Source: Rhizobiaceae bacterium
Lineage (GTDB): Bacteria; Pseudomonadota; Alphaproteobacteria; Rhizobiales; Rhizobiaceae
Length of the DNA stretch: 33,711 bases
Direction: 5' to 3'
NCBI GenBank assembly: GCA_026981655.1
Contig: JALSIJ010000012.1
Coordinates: forward strand, 1-33,711
The translations under genes and the position numbers were made by a program. Below are positions 23,703 through 32,232 of this stretch, piece by piece (positions within the stretch are counted from its first letter, which is position 1; each line of letters begins with the position of its first letter). The notes beneath the pieces are model-generated. The model had not been told where the DNA came from and ran no database searches. It worked only from the letters and a program-made list of their open reading frames with translations.

Positions 23703-24809
23703 CTATACGTCGGCCATTATAAGCCGTTCCATATATTTCACGCCAATGACACCGCCGACAACGATGAAGATAAATGTAATCATCGAGCCAACCGCCAGAG
23801 TGGAAAAACCGGAAAGCGCCTGACCAACAGTGCACCCAAGCGCCAATACGCCGCCGACACCCATAAGTGATGCACCAAACATGTTGTAAACCGTGTCTTT
23901 CGAATTTGCGAAGGTAATCAGGCTCAACCGACCGCGCACCAGCGCGCCCAAAAAACCGCCGAGCAGAGAGCCTGCAACTGTGACCACTGCAAAGCCCGGC
24001 GCTCCGAGCGCTGTATATCGCATCAGATATTCAAGTGTATCACCGGTTGGGCGAACAAATGTAAGCGAAGCGATGGGTACCGCCTGATCGGCAAATTCAT
24101 CAAATGCCAGACCGGTTAGCATCCAGCCGGCAACCACGCAAAGCCCAAGACCGATACCTGCGAACATATGGGTGGCCGACTTACGAAACGAGCTATCCTT
24201 GAAGCAATATATCAATAATGCGGCTACGATAACCACCATAGCGGCCATATTGGCGGTTGTCGCATCAAAGCCGGTGAAAAGAGACAGAATAGAACCAGCA
24301 CTTTGGGATTCAAGATTGTAGTCAGTTAAATCCACCACGGTTGAGCCGAATATTGAAACCCGTAAGGGGCCAAGAATGCCGCCAATGGTCATATAGCCAA
24401 AAATGCCGGTAACAATCAGCACCAGCGCCGAGCGCAAATCGCCCGCCCCAGCCCGCACCAGATTACGGCTAACACAGCCGCCTGCAAACACCATACCAAA
24501 GCCAAAAATCAGTCCCCCGACCACATTTCCCAGCCAGTTAAAACTGGGGGTTAAATACATGGCGCTGTTAATATCGGCGATACCGGCACTTTTCAGATAG
24601 GTGGTGCCAATAATGGCCACAGCTGCCGCCAGCAGCCACGCGCGAAAACGGCGATAATCACCAAAATTCAAAATATCGGAAATTGAACCCATTGTACAAA
24701 AATTCGTCACATAGACGATAAAGCCAAATACGGTTCCAATTGCCAATCCAACCAAGCTGACATAGAAGCCAGGATCCTCAACCACCATTTCGCGTAAAGT
24801 TTCAATCAT
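23703..24809 (-). CDS. YeeE/YedE-family sulfur-compound transporter
   Basis: This 368-residue inner-membrane protein belongs to the YeeE/YedE family, which includes the thiosulfate importer TsuA. About nine to ten hydrophobic segments are visible. The family's cysteine motifs are intact: VTNFCTMGS (about 34-42), FAGGCVSRNLVRAG (about 108-121) and LALGCTVGQALSGFS (about 323-337). The duplicated half-structure typical of the family can be seen. The likely substrate is thiosulfate or another reduced sulfur species, by family. No sulfurtransferase (TusA-like) or sulfur dioxygenase gene is adjacent. The start follows a GGGGAGAG Shine-Dalgarno. Confidence 0.9.
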   Translation of the reverse strand: MIETLREMVVEDPGFYVSLVGLAIGTVFGFIVYVTNFCTMGSISDILNFGDYRRFRAWLLAAAVAIIGTTYLKSAGIADINSAMYLTPSFNWLGNVVGGLIFGFGMVFAGGCVSRNLVRAGAGDLRSALVLIVTGIFGYMTIGGILGPLRVSIFGSTVVDLTDYNLESQSAGSILSLFTGFDATTANMAAMVVIVAALLIYCFKDSSFRKSATHMFAGIGLGLCVVAGWMLTGLAFDEFADQAVPIASLTFVRPTGDTLEYLMRYTALGAPGFAVVTVAGSLLGGFLGALVRGRLSLITFANSKDTVYNMFGASLMGVGGVLALGCTVGQALSGFSTLAVGSMITFIFIVVGGVIGVKYMERLIMADV

Positions 24810-24877
24810 GTATTCTCTCCCCTGCGTCTGGGGTTCCGCTCATTCAAATTTATCTCCAGACACACACCTTATTACAT

Positions 24878-24895
24878 GCGAATAATATAATGCGC
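24878..24895. promoter_or_regulatory. Near-palindrome upstream of the YeeE/YedE gene
   Basis: GCGAATAATATAATGCGC matches its own reverse complement at 14 of 18 positions and has an AT-rich core. It lies 69 bases upstream of the transporter start and 57 bases past the aldo/keto reductase stop. The form is compatible with an operator of an ArsR-type sulfur-responsive repressor, such as those known for YeeE/YedE genes in related bacteria. That link is inference only. Confidence 0.3.
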
Positions 24896-24951
24896 AATCA
24901 GAATTGGTTTGTTCAAACGAATGTGTATAGGGCATCGAGCGGCGCCCTGCC

Positions 24952-25944
24952 CTATAGATCGCGGCCAATTCCCATCACATCTCGTGGTCGATATGCACTT
25001 TCCAACAGCTCGATCTGCTCACTGGTTAAAACGATCTCAAGTGATGCAATTGCCTCATTTAATTGCTCAATTTTGGTTGAGCCGATAATAGGCGCCGTCA
25101 CATATGGCTTGGAAAGTACCCAGGCATAGGCAATTTGAGCCGGCGAATATCCGGTTTGTTTTGCTACCTGCTCCAAGTGGGCTAAAATTTTGTAATCCTG
25201 TTCTGCACCCAGTAAATCATCAGCAGATTTATCGGTTTTGGCGCGATTCGTTCGCTTGCCATCGCGCGGTCGGTTACCGGCCAAAAAACCACGGGCAATT
25301 GGCGACCAAGGCACAACCGCCACGCCTTCACTTTCACAATAGGGCATCATTTCGCGTTCTTCTTCGCGGTAGATCAAATTGTAGAAATTTTGCATCGCGA
25401 TAAACGGAGAATACCCGGCGGCCTTTTGTTTTTCGCGTAATTTAGCAAACTGCCAGGCACGCATGGAAGACGCGGCGGGGTAAATAACCTTACCCTGACC
25501 AACCAGCATCTGAATGGCTTCCAGCATTTCATCGTCCGGCGTATCCAGATCAAGTCGATGAATATAGAGAATATCCACATAGTCCAGTTTTAGTCTTTTT
25601 AGCGATCGTTCAAGCGCCTCCACGATATGTTTGCGCGACAGCCCCCTCTGGGTGGGAGCTGTTCCCATTGGCAGGCCCAGTTTGGTTGCAATCACCACCT
25701 CATCTCGATTGGTATATTTTTTCAGTGCACGACCGGTAATTTCTTCGCTGTCGCCCAGATTATAGTAATCGGCAGTATCAAAAAAGTTGATCCCGGCATC
25801 AATCGCGCGTTCAAAAAACGGCTGGGCTTCCTCTTCGGTAATTACCCAGGGGTGGGTTGGGCCGCCGGGCGTGCCAAAGCTCATGCAACCAAAGCAGAGT
25901 TTGGAAACCTTCAGACCAGAATTACCCAATCGCACATATTTCAT
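24952..25944 (-). CDS. Aldo/keto reductase
   Basis: This 330-residue protein is an NADPH-dependent aldo/keto reductase of the large bacterial YajO/Tas-like group. The catalytic tetrad can be placed: Asp in FFDTADYY, Tyr in the same motif, Lys in VVIATKLG and His in ILYIHRLD. The cofactor-binding end APIIGSTKIEQLNEAI is also present. The start is set at ATG 25944 (MKYVRLGNSGLKVS), since GGAGGA lies 7 bases upstream. An in-frame ATG 18 bases further up would include that Shine-Dalgarno. It starts 14 bases after the DUF1330 stop and is probably co-transcribed with it. The substrate is unknown. Confidence 0.93.
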   Translation of the reverse strand: MKYVRLGNSGLKVSKLCFGCMSFGTPGGPTHPWVITEEEAQPFFERAIDAGINFFDTADYYNLGDSEEITGRALKKYTNRDEVVIATKLGLPMGTAPTQRGLSRKHIVEALERSLKRLKLDYVDILYIHRLDLDTPDDEMLEAIQMLVGQGKVIYPAASSMRAWQFAKLREKQKAAGYSPFIAMQNFYNLIYREEEREMMPYCESEGVAVVPWSPIARGFLAGNRPRDGKRTNRAKTDKSADDLLGAEQDYKILAHLEQVAKQTGYSPAQIAYAWVLSKPYVTAPIIGSTKIEQLNEAIASLEIVLTSEQIELLESAYRPRDVMGIGRDL

Positions 25945-25958
25945 AATAATGTCCTCCA

Positions 25959-26375
25959 TCATGCAAATCCTGAGTTAACCGGTTGCGGCTTTAGGCGAAT
26001 TAACCTGGATGTCTCCACCGCTGCGGTACGGTGGTGAACAATTGCCCGGTATTCGGGATCAAACACCATATCAAGAAAGGCTTGCCCGGTTGGATATTCA
26101 GCAATGAATGCCACGTCCCATTTCTCTTCGACCGGGCCAATGACCATGTGTTCAAATGTTCCCGACCAGATGATCTTTCCGCCCGAGCGGGCAAAAATTG
26201 GACCGCTGAGACGACCATATTCCGCATAGGCCTGCGCCCCGGTGGCTTTTTGGCCATCCTCATAGGCGGCAATTTCGCGCAACCGCACAAGGTTGAGCAT
26301 ATTTACCGGTTGATCACGCGGCAGATCTTTAAGCAAGGCAAAATGTTGGGGGTCAGGGTCGACGTGACGGGTCAT
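25959..26375 (-). CDS. DUF1330 (dimeric alpha/beta barrel) protein
   Basis: This 138-residue protein is of the DUF1330 type, a ferredoxin-like dimeric alpha/beta barrel fold. Supporting segments are VNMLNLVRLR, AQAYAEYGRLSGPIFARSGGKIIWSG, and the closing AFIAEYPTGQAFLDMVFDPEY with HHRTAAVETSRL. No catalytic residues are known for the family with certainty. A Shine-Dalgarno AGGAG lies before the start at 26375. The gene is 47 bases from the nearer end of the inverted-repeat element at 26422-26757, and it leads a two-gene unit with the aldo/keto reductase. Confidence 0.85.
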   Translation of the reverse strand: MTRHVDPDPQHFALLKDLPRDQPVNMLNLVRLREIAAYEDGQKATGAQAYAEYGRLSGPIFARSGGKIIWSGTFEHMVIGPVEEKWDVAFIAEYPTGQAFLDMVFDPEYRAIVHHRTAAVETSRLIRLKPQPVNSGFA

Positions 26376-26421
26376 GAATATGCTCCTGCAGGATATAAAG
26401 GTAAATCACAGCCTGATAAGT

Positions 26422-26757
26422 TAGGGTCAGGACCCATTAATTTCATCCATTCTGCGCAGGGTAATTTGATTGCTGAACAGAAGGAATATCGCAGACAATA
26501 TCATTATTTTCAAGATATTACGACGGCGATGTCTTGTTCATCGGGCTTGCCCGACGAAAGGACCAGTGAACCTTTCGCAAGCAGAGCGCCCGAAGGGCAA
26601 GCGATCAAATTACCCGCGCCCAAAGGGTTTGAAAGGAAGCACACGCCTGAAAGTTATAAATACTCGAAAAGGGACCAACCTGTCCTTGCGCTATATTTCT
26701 TTCATTCGAATACTTCTTTTCAAACAGAATGGATGAAATTAATGGGTCCTGACTCTA
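26422..26757. mobile_element. MITE-like element, 336 bp, with 33-bp terminal inverted repeats
   Basis: The left end 26422-26454 and the right end 26725-26757 are inverted copies, 32 of 33 identical (G against A at position 4). Both start with TA, possibly a TA target duplication; outside this the flanks do not match. Each end carries a small hairpin, G(G/A)GTC-AG-GACCC. The inside holds more hairpins: CGAAAGG/CCTTTCG at 26555-26577 (perfect) and an imperfect one at 26537-26558. No transposase frame is recognisable, so it is non-autonomous or an internally deleted remnant. Mobilisation by an IS630/Tc1-like or REP-associated enzyme elsewhere is inference. Its promoter effect on the neighbouring acyl-CoA synthetase gene is unknown. 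Confidence 0.75.
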
Positions 26758-26857
26758 GTCAATACTCCAGTCGAGGTTGTCAGTATTTTGTTCCTGTGCA
26801 AGGCTTCTCACGGAATATCCCGTCCCGGCCTAAGAACCCTGCTCAAGAGTTGATAAA
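26758..26857 (+). other. Gap between the MITE-like element and the acyl-CoA synthetase gene
   Basis: This 100-base stretch contains no gene. AATACT (26761-26766) and AGTATT (26782-26787) form a weak stem with a 15-base loop followed by TTG. No confident promoter was found. Together with 26376-26421 and the element it makes up the 482 bases between the DUF1330 and synthetase genes. Confidence 0.3.
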
Positions 26858-28399
26858 TTGAAACACCCACGACATTTTGCGATCACCTGCCCCAAAAAAA
26901 TCGTCTATCAGATGACCAGCAGTGGCAAGTCACTCACATTCGCAGACCTTGAAAGCCGCGCCAACAAGGGCGCTCATGCATTGCGATCACTGGGCGTTGG
27001 CGTGGGTGATCATATTGCCCTCATCATGGAAAACCGGCTGGAATTTCTGGAAATCTGCTGGGCAGCACAGAGATCAGGCGTCATTTTTACCGCCATCAGC
27101 CGTTATCTCACCGTCGATGAGGCTACCTATATTGCCAGCGATTGCGGGGCTAAAGTTTTCATTACTTCGGATAAATATGCCGAGACGGGCGCTGAGATCT
27201 TGTCTGGTCTAAATAACAATGTACACGGCATGGCGGTCGGTAGCCCGGTGGAAAGCCTGCAATCCTGGGAACAATTGGTTGCCTCCATGCCTGAAACACC
27301 AATTGAAGACGAATGTGCTGGCGTTGCAATGCTCTACTCCTCCGGTACGACCGGCAGGCCCAAGGGCATTGTGCGCCAATATGAATTTGATGCACTCGAT
27401 TCCATGAGCCCGGTTTTGCTGAATGTTTGCGGGGTGATGGGCAAAATGAACCCGGCATCAATTTACCTTTCGCCCGCCCCGCTTTATCATTCCGCCCCGC
27501 TGGGGGTTGCAATGGTAGCTGCTGCCCTTGGGGCCACAACGCTGATTATGGAAAAATTCGATGCGGAAGAACTATTGGCGGCAATTGGGAAATACAAAAT
27601 CACCCACACACAAGTTGTGCCGACGATGTTTGTGCGGATACTCAAATTGCCTGATGAGGCCCGTGCCCGCTATGATATGTCGAGCCTCATTTGCGCCATT
27701 CATGTGGCGGCCCCCTGCCCGGTTGAGATTAAACGCCAGATGATTAAATGGTGGGGGCCTATCCTGCTTGAATATTACGCAGGCACCGAGGGCAACGGAG
27801 TTACCGCCGCCAACAGCGAAGAATGGCTTGCCCACCCCGGCACCGTTGGCAAGGCCTTGATCGGCAAAATCCGCATTTTAGATGATGAGGGCAAAGAACT
27901 GCCCAGCGGCCAGACCGGCGATGTCTATTTTGATGCGGGGCTTAAATTTTCTTATCACGGGGATGCGGAAAAGACCGCCAATTCCCACACCAAAGAAGGC
28001 TGGTCGACGCTTGGCGATATTGGTTTTATGGATGAGGATGATTTTTTATTCCTCACCGATCGACGTGCCTACACCATCATTTCTGGTGGAGTAAACATCT
28101 ATCCGCAGGAAAGCGAAGACTTGCTGATCACCCACCCCAAAATAATTGACGCAGCGGTGTTTGGCGTACCGGACGAGGTTTTTGGCGAAGCGGTTAAAGC
28201 GGTGGTGCAGCCGATGGATTTTGCCAATGCGGGTGACGCGCTTGAGGCTGAACTGATTGCCTTTTGCCGCAAAAACCTCTCGGTAATCAAGGCACCACAA
28301 TCCATCGACTTTCGCAAAGAATTGCCGCGCACTCCCACCGGTAAATTGATCAAACGGCATTTGAAGGCGGAGTATTGGGAGAAAGAGGGAAAAATCTAA
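26858..28399 (+). CDS. AMP-binding acyl-CoA synthetase/ligase
   Basis: This 513-residue enzyme of the ANL superfamily activates a carboxylic acid as acyl-AMP and then as the CoA thioester. Visible core motifs are A3 MLYSSGTTGRPKGI (about 153-166), A5 YYAGTEGNG (about 306-314), A7 GWSTLGDIGFMDEDD with the ribose-binding Asp, A8 RRAYTIISGGVNIYP, and the A10 lysine in RTPTGKLIKRHLK. The acid is not predictable; the type resembles acyl-CoA synthetases of fatty acid or bile-acid-like degradation. The start is a TTG at 26858 with only a weak Shine-Dalgarno. There is no ATG between it and the in-frame stop at 26831, and the first residues already match the family N-terminus. It lies 100 bases after the inverted-repeat element. 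Confidence 0.92.
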   Translation: MKHPRHFAITCPKKIVYQMTSSGKSLTFADLESRANKGAHALRSLGVGVGDHIALIMENRLEFLEICWAAQRSGVIFTAISRYLTVDEATYIASDCGAKVFITSDKYAETGAEILSGLNNNVHGMAVGSPVESLQSWEQLVASMPETPIEDECAGVAMLYSSGTTGRPKGIVRQYEFDALDSMSPVLLNVCGVMGKMNPASIYLSPAPLYHSAPLGVAMVAAALGATTLIMEKFDAEELLAAIGKYKITHTQVVPTMFVRILKLPDEARARYDMSSLICAIHVAAPCPVEIKRQMIKWWGPILLEYYAGTEGNGVTAANSEEWLAHPGTVGKALIGKIRILDDEGKELPSGQTGDVYFDAGLKFSYHGDAEKTANSHTKEGWSTLGDIGFMDEDDFLFLTDRRAYTIISGGVNIYPQESEDLLITHPKIIDAAVFGVPDEVFGEAVKAVVQPMDFANAGDALEAELIAFCRKNLSVIKAPQSIDFRKELPRTPTGKLIKRHLKAEYWEKEGKI

Positions 28400-28614
28400 T
28401 GCGATTACAAGGCTCTTGATCCCGGCCGCGCCAAATTACAACGCCCTATTTCCGGGCTGGCTTTACTCAGTACAGTGTCAAATAATCTGACAATGCTCCA
28501 AATTCTGTTTCCAGCATCGCTCGCAGACTTGAGTTGAAATTCAATCTGTGTGTAACCTTCTAAACATTACTTCAAGTTCAAAGCCCGCATCCTGCTCTTA
28601 AGAACGAGAAAGCC

Positions 28615-29133
28615 ATGCAACCTATGTTCACCCGCTCCCTTATTCGCATATTCTTGCCGGCCGCTTTGCTGGCCGTTCAATTGGTTGAGCCCGACACAGT
28701 ATTTGCTGCCCAGAATGGCAAGGCTTTTGGAGACTGGAAGGTTTACTGCAAAGTTAAAAAGTCCACCAACCGTGAACTATGCCATATTTTTCAGATTCTT
28801 AGAAAGAAAAGTGACCGCAAACAAATTATGCGCGTGGAATTGGGATATTTGAAACCCAATAGCTCACCAAGATTGATCGTTATTTTGCCGTTGGGAATTG
28901 CGTTGCCACCTGGCATTTCAATTCAGGTCGATGGCAATCAAAGCAACCGATTTGAGATTGAAACCTGCACCAGGGAAGGCTGTCGGGCCAGTGTGGAAGT
29001 CGACCATATATTGCTCAACGAGATGCGGATGGGCAGCAAAATGAAAATCAAATTTTCGACCCTGAATCGAAAAAAGTTTATTGTTCCTGTATCTCTCAAA
29101 GGCTTTTCTACAGGCAATGCCAGCTTGAAATAG
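28615..29133 (+). CDS. Invasion-associated locus B (IalB) family protein
   Basis: This 172-residue exported protein belongs to the IalB family, which is common in Hyphomicrobiales and named from Bartonella. A signal peptide is evident (SLIRIFLPAALLAVQL, cleavage near VFAAQ, residue 31-34). The mature domain shows FGDWKVYCK, a second Cys in ELCHIFQ, LPLGIALPPGISIQVDGN, and the CTREGC pair, all in family order. Four mature cysteines could make two disulfides. The start at 28615 has a weak GAGAAAG Shine-Dalgarno; ATG 28624 is an alternative. The family's biochemical role is not settled. It stands alone; 28400-28614 upstream holds only a weak GCCC/GGGC hairpin. Confidence 0.88.
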   Translation: MQPMFTRSLIRIFLPAALLAVQLVEPDTVFAAQNGKAFGDWKVYCKVKKSTNRELCHIFQILRKKSDRKQIMRVELGYLKPNSSPRLIVILPLGIALPPGISIQVDGNQSNRFEIETCTREGCRASVEVDHILLNEMRMGSKMKIKFSTLNRKKFIVPVSLKGFSTGNASLK

Positions 29134-29246
29134 TTCGATCAAACGAGACTGCCAACGGCCTGATGAATACCATTCAAAGATAGAATTAATATTGGCAATT
29201 GAATCATACCCAACCAGAGTATCGAGGTATAAATATATTCCGCTAA

Positions 29247-30212
29247 TCAGGCAGCGAGCAATTTATCCATCTGCTTGAACAAGTTGAGAAATCCTTTCAT
29301 TTCCTTGCGCAGACGAATGATATCCTCCACTTGATCGAGCGGAAAATTTATAGATGGTAGCTCGAAGAAATCATGGTCTTGTTCAATCAACAAATAAATA
29401 TGACTATCCGAGGTGGCAAACTGAAACTGACCTTGAGCATGTTCCCGGATCATTGTCTTAAAAAGTTTGATTCCATCGCTTGAAAACACTTTTTTCACAT
29501 AGTTTTGATCACGACAATGAACATCATATTGACCTTCAATATCCTCATCCAAAACCTTAATATGCTGGTCCTTGATACCACTACCTACGGCATTTGACAC
29601 CCATTTGGTCAGCGCCATCCGGTTATTTCGCACGGTTAAAGTGGGCGCTTTGTCTGCTCGCCGCTGCAACCGCACCACCACCCCCTTGAATACGGTTACT
29701 GTTCGGCTGGCCTTGCCGGAGGTTTTATAACTTAGATTTATCTCGTTTATTGCAAAACTCTGGTTGTTAAATTTGCCTTGGATCAGATCCCCCCATTCGC
29801 TTCTGTTATATTTCGGCATAATCGATTCTGGAATTTGCTGAACAAAACCATTTGTTTTTGCGTCATAACTAAAGTCATCAACATTCTCAAATATGGTCGG
29901 AAAAATCAGTTTACGCAATTGTTCCTGCAGTCGCTTGGCACTGGAAATATCTACACTTGATCTCCAACTGTAAAAAAACATCAAAATGATTAAACTGACA
30001 ACGACCGCATAAAATCCCGGCTGACCGCCGAAACTTTTGAAAACAATAATTATTATTATAAAAGCCAGAAAGCTCATCACGGCCATTATTTTACGGAGTG
30101 ATTTGTTGCCGGCATTATAATTTTGGGCAACAATTTCCCGCTGCGCGTTATAATCAGTGATTATAGCAGTAAGCTCTGTTGTGGACAGTTTTCTTGGCGA
30201 TTTTCTTATCAA
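29247..30212 (-). CDS. DUF3137-like membrane protein
   Basis: The 321-residue protein has two close hydrophobic helices near its N-terminus (IMAVMSFLAFIIIIIVF and FYAVVVSLIILMFFYSW). A long soluble domain then carries FKGVVVRLQRR, VFSSDGIKLFKTMI and IYLLIEQDHDFFELP. The arrangement and the FKG segment fit DUF3137, a family of unknown function. The frame is open to a TTG at 30248, but GGAGA at 30220-30224 lies 7 bases before the TTG at 30212, which is the chosen start. No ATG is available near the N-terminus. It is divergent from the DUF2189 gene. Confidence 0.7.
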   Translation of the reverse strand: MIRKSPRKLSTTELTAIITDYNAQREIVAQNYNAGNKSLRKIMAVMSFLAFIIIIIVFKSFGGQPGFYAVVVSLIILMFFYSWRSSVDISSAKRLQEQLRKLIFPTIFENVDDFSYDAKTNGFVQQIPESIMPKYNRSEWGDLIQGKFNNQSFAINEINLSYKTSGKASRTVTVFKGVVVRLQRRADKAPTLTVRNNRMALTKWVSNAVGSGIKDQHIKVLDEDIEGQYDVHCRDQNYVKKVFSSDGIKLFKTMIREHAQGQFQFATSDSHIYLLIEQDHDFFELPSINFPLDQVEDIIRLRKEMKGFLNLFKQMDKLLAA

Positions 30213-30370
30213 TGCTATGTCTCCGAAAACAATCAGCAAATTGGGCAAAACAATCGCTACCTTATCGGCACTTCAAATAATGGAATGGGTAGTTATGCAC
30301 ACCAAGGGTCCTTGAATGCGGCCTATTCTGCTTGCCCCGTTGCCTAATTTATACTCTTGTGCATAATAAA

Positions 30371-30384
30371 TTGATCTAAATCAA
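30371..30384. promoter_or_regulatory. Perfect FNR/FixK-type box (TTGATCTAAATCAA)
   Basis: The sequence fits the TTGAT-N4-ATCAA consensus of FNR, FnrL/FnrN and FixK regulators exactly, and the arms extend to 7 bases (AATTGAT/ATCAATT, 30369-30386). The centre is about 63 bases upstream of the DUF2189 start, compatible with activation of that gene under low oxygen. The divergent DUF3137 gene starts 165 bases away and is a less likely target. Confidence 0.7.
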
Positions 30385-30440
30385 TTGCGATGGGTTTGCG
30401 CCCGAAATGCAATGTTAGGTCTCGGGGAGGAGATTTGAAC

Positions 30441-31238
30441 ATGAGTGAGATTAATCAGGCCGAAGAATACCGCCCGACAAAAATGCCGATCATCCGTGAA
30501 GTAAAAGCCAGCGATATTATAGCTTCGCTAAAAGAGGGTGTTGCCGATTTTCTCGCTTGCCCGCTTTACGGTTTGTTTTTTGGTGGCATCTACACCATTG
30601 GAGGGCTGCTTATTTTGGCCATGCTAACCACGCTCAATATGAGCTGGATGATTATTCCGATCGCCATCGCCTTTCCCTTTATCGGCCCGTTTGTCGCCGT
30701 TGGCCTGTATGAGGTCAGTCGCCGCCGTGCTGCTGGGATACCGTTGAAATTTAGCGAGATAATTTCAGTCATCATTGCTCAAAAAGAGCGCCAGTTTGGA
30801 ATGATGGCATTTGCCATTATGTGCATATTCTGGATATGGATTTTTCAGGTGCGGCTGTTGCTGGCGGTTTTTCTGGGTTTTCAGTCTTTTCCCAGTGTTG
30901 CTGCATTTATTAAAGTTATCGCAACCACGCCAGAAGGCATCGGCTTCTTAGCCCTCGGCACCGCCATTGGCGCCGTGTTGGCCTTTGTATTGTTTTGCAC
31001 CACCGTCATTGCCATTCCGCTATTGCTTGACCGAGAAGTTGACGCAATCACGGCCATCATCACCAGCTTTCAGACAGTGCTGAAAAACCCGCTTGTTATG
31101 ATTGGATGGGGTATAGTTGTTACTGTTTTGACCATATTGGCACTGCTGCCATTTTTCCTTGGCATTTTAATTGTGCTACCGATACTCGGCCACGCAACCT
31201 GGCATCTCTATGAACGTGCGATTGAAAAACCGGCTTGA
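30441..31238 (+). CDS. DUF2189 integral membrane protein
   Basis: This 265-residue inner-membrane protein matches DUF2189, a family of unknown function with about six membrane helices. Visible marks are the soluble N-terminal MPIIREVKASDIIASLKEG, then FLACPLYGLFFGGIYTIGG, FPFIGPFVAVGLYEVSRRR, and a C-terminal FLGILIVLPILGHATWHLYERAI. The start ATG 30441 is fixed by GGAGGAG 8 bases upstream; an ATG at 30390 opens the same frame but has no such site. A perfect FNR-type box lies 57 bases upstream, suggesting oxygen-linked expression. Its stop overlaps the hydrolase start by one base (TGATG), so the two genes are translationally coupled. Confidence 0.88.
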   Translation: MSEINQAEEYRPTKMPIIREVKASDIIASLKEGVADFLACPLYGLFFGGIYTIGGLLILAMLTTLNMSWMIIPIAIAFPFIGPFVAVGLYEVSRRRAAGIPLKFSEIISVIIAQKERQFGMMAFAIMCIFWIWIFQVRLLLAVFLGFQSFPSVAAFIKVIATTPEGIGFLALGTAIGAVLAFVLFCTTVIAIPLLLDREVDAITAIITSFQTVLKNPLVMIGWGIVVTVLTILALLPFFLGILIVLPILGHATWHLYERAIEKPA

Positions 31239-32137
31239 TGGCGCAAACATTAAGCAGCCAATATTTCGAACAGGGAGATATGCGCCTACACTATATGAGT
31301 GGCGGTAACCCGCTGGCGCCAGTGATGGTGTTCTTACATGGATTTCCAGAGTTCTGGATTGCCTGGGAACCGGTGTTTGCAAGTTTTGCGCAAGACTACC
31401 ATTTGATTGCGCCAGACCAGCGTGGCTTTAATCTTTCATCCAAGCCCGAAGGAGTTGCCTCCTACGATACCAAGCATATGGTGGCGGATTTGCTGTCTTT
31501 AATTGATCACCTTTCACCCGATCAACCAATTATTCTTTGTGGCCATGACTGGGGGGCTTCCGTTGCCTATGCCTTTGCCATGCGCCACGGCGGGCGGGTT
31601 GAAAAGCTGATCATTGCCAATGGCGTGCACCCGATGTGCTTCCAAAAAGCCCTGTTTGCCGGTGGCGACCAAACCAAAGGCAGCCAATATATGAACCGGT
31701 TGCGGGAGCCGGGCATGGCAGACATTATGTCAGCCAATTCCTGCAAAAAACTGTTTGGCATGCTGGAAGGATTTTCACCGGCACCGTGGCTAAATGACGA
31801 ACTGCGCGCGCGCTATCTTGAGGCCTGGACAAGGCCGGGGGCACTTGCCGCCATGTTGAACTGGTACAAGGCCTCACCTATGATCGTACCGCCACTGGAT
31901 GCGCCAGCAAAAGAGATGAAATTCGACGATGCGCAACGGCAGAAATACCGGATTGCCATGCCGCATTTGCTGATTTGGGGCATGGACGACCCTGCCCTAT
32001 TGCCGGAAGCGCGGGCTGACCTTGGAGAATTTTGCGATGATCTGTATGTGGTTGAGGTTGAAGGTGCCGATCACTGGATTATTCACAGCCACGGTGAGCG
32101 GGTGGCTGAGGAAATGAAGAAATTTCTTGCCGTATAG
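31238..32137 (+). CDS. Alpha/beta hydrolase, epoxide hydrolase/haloacid dehalogenase-like
   Basis: This 299-residue cytosolic enzyme has the alpha/beta hydrolase fold. The oxyanion segment is HGFPEFW (34-40), and the nucleophile elbow GHDWGAS has Asp104 rather than Ser. This points to the epoxide hydrolase or fluoroacetate/haloalkane dehalogenase branch. The catalytic His is in GADHWIIHSHG near the C-terminus, and LLIWGMDDPALLP supplies the acid-strand region. A cap domain (about 130-210) with WYKASPM lies between. The substrate is not predictable. ATG 31238 overlaps the DUF2189 stop; TTG 31235 is an alternative. It ends 95 bases before a bidirectional terminator. Confidence 0.88.
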   Translation: MAQTLSSQYFEQGDMRLHYMSGGNPLAPVMVFLHGFPEFWIAWEPVFASFAQDYHLIAPDQRGFNLSSKPEGVASYDTKHMVADLLSLIDHLSPDQPIILCGHDWGASVAYAFAMRHGGRVEKLIIANGVHPMCFQKALFAGGDQTKGSQYMNRLREPGMADIMSANSCKKLFGMLEGFSPAPWLNDELRARYLEAWTRPGALAAMLNWYKASPMIVPPLDAPAKEMKFDDAQRQKYRIAMPHLLIWGMDDPALLPEARADLGEFCDDLYVVEVEGADHWIIHSHGERVAEEMKKFLAV

Positions 32138-32232
32138 AATAACTGAAACCTAATCAGGCTTTATCGAATTGACAGCCTTTTGCATTGAAGCAACGACGCG
32201 TGATGGATTGGCAATCAGGCCGAAATAAAAAA

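Noticed and set aside
26031-26861. 276-codon plus-strand open frame across the DUF1330 gene and the MITE-like element
   Set aside because: Half is antisense to a real gene and the rest runs through inverted repeats and hairpins. The translation shows no recognisable domain, and the length seems due to chance lack of stops.
28442-28470. GCCC-TATTTCC-GGGC hairpin after the acyl-CoA synthetase
   Set aside because: Only a four-base stem and no proper T-run.
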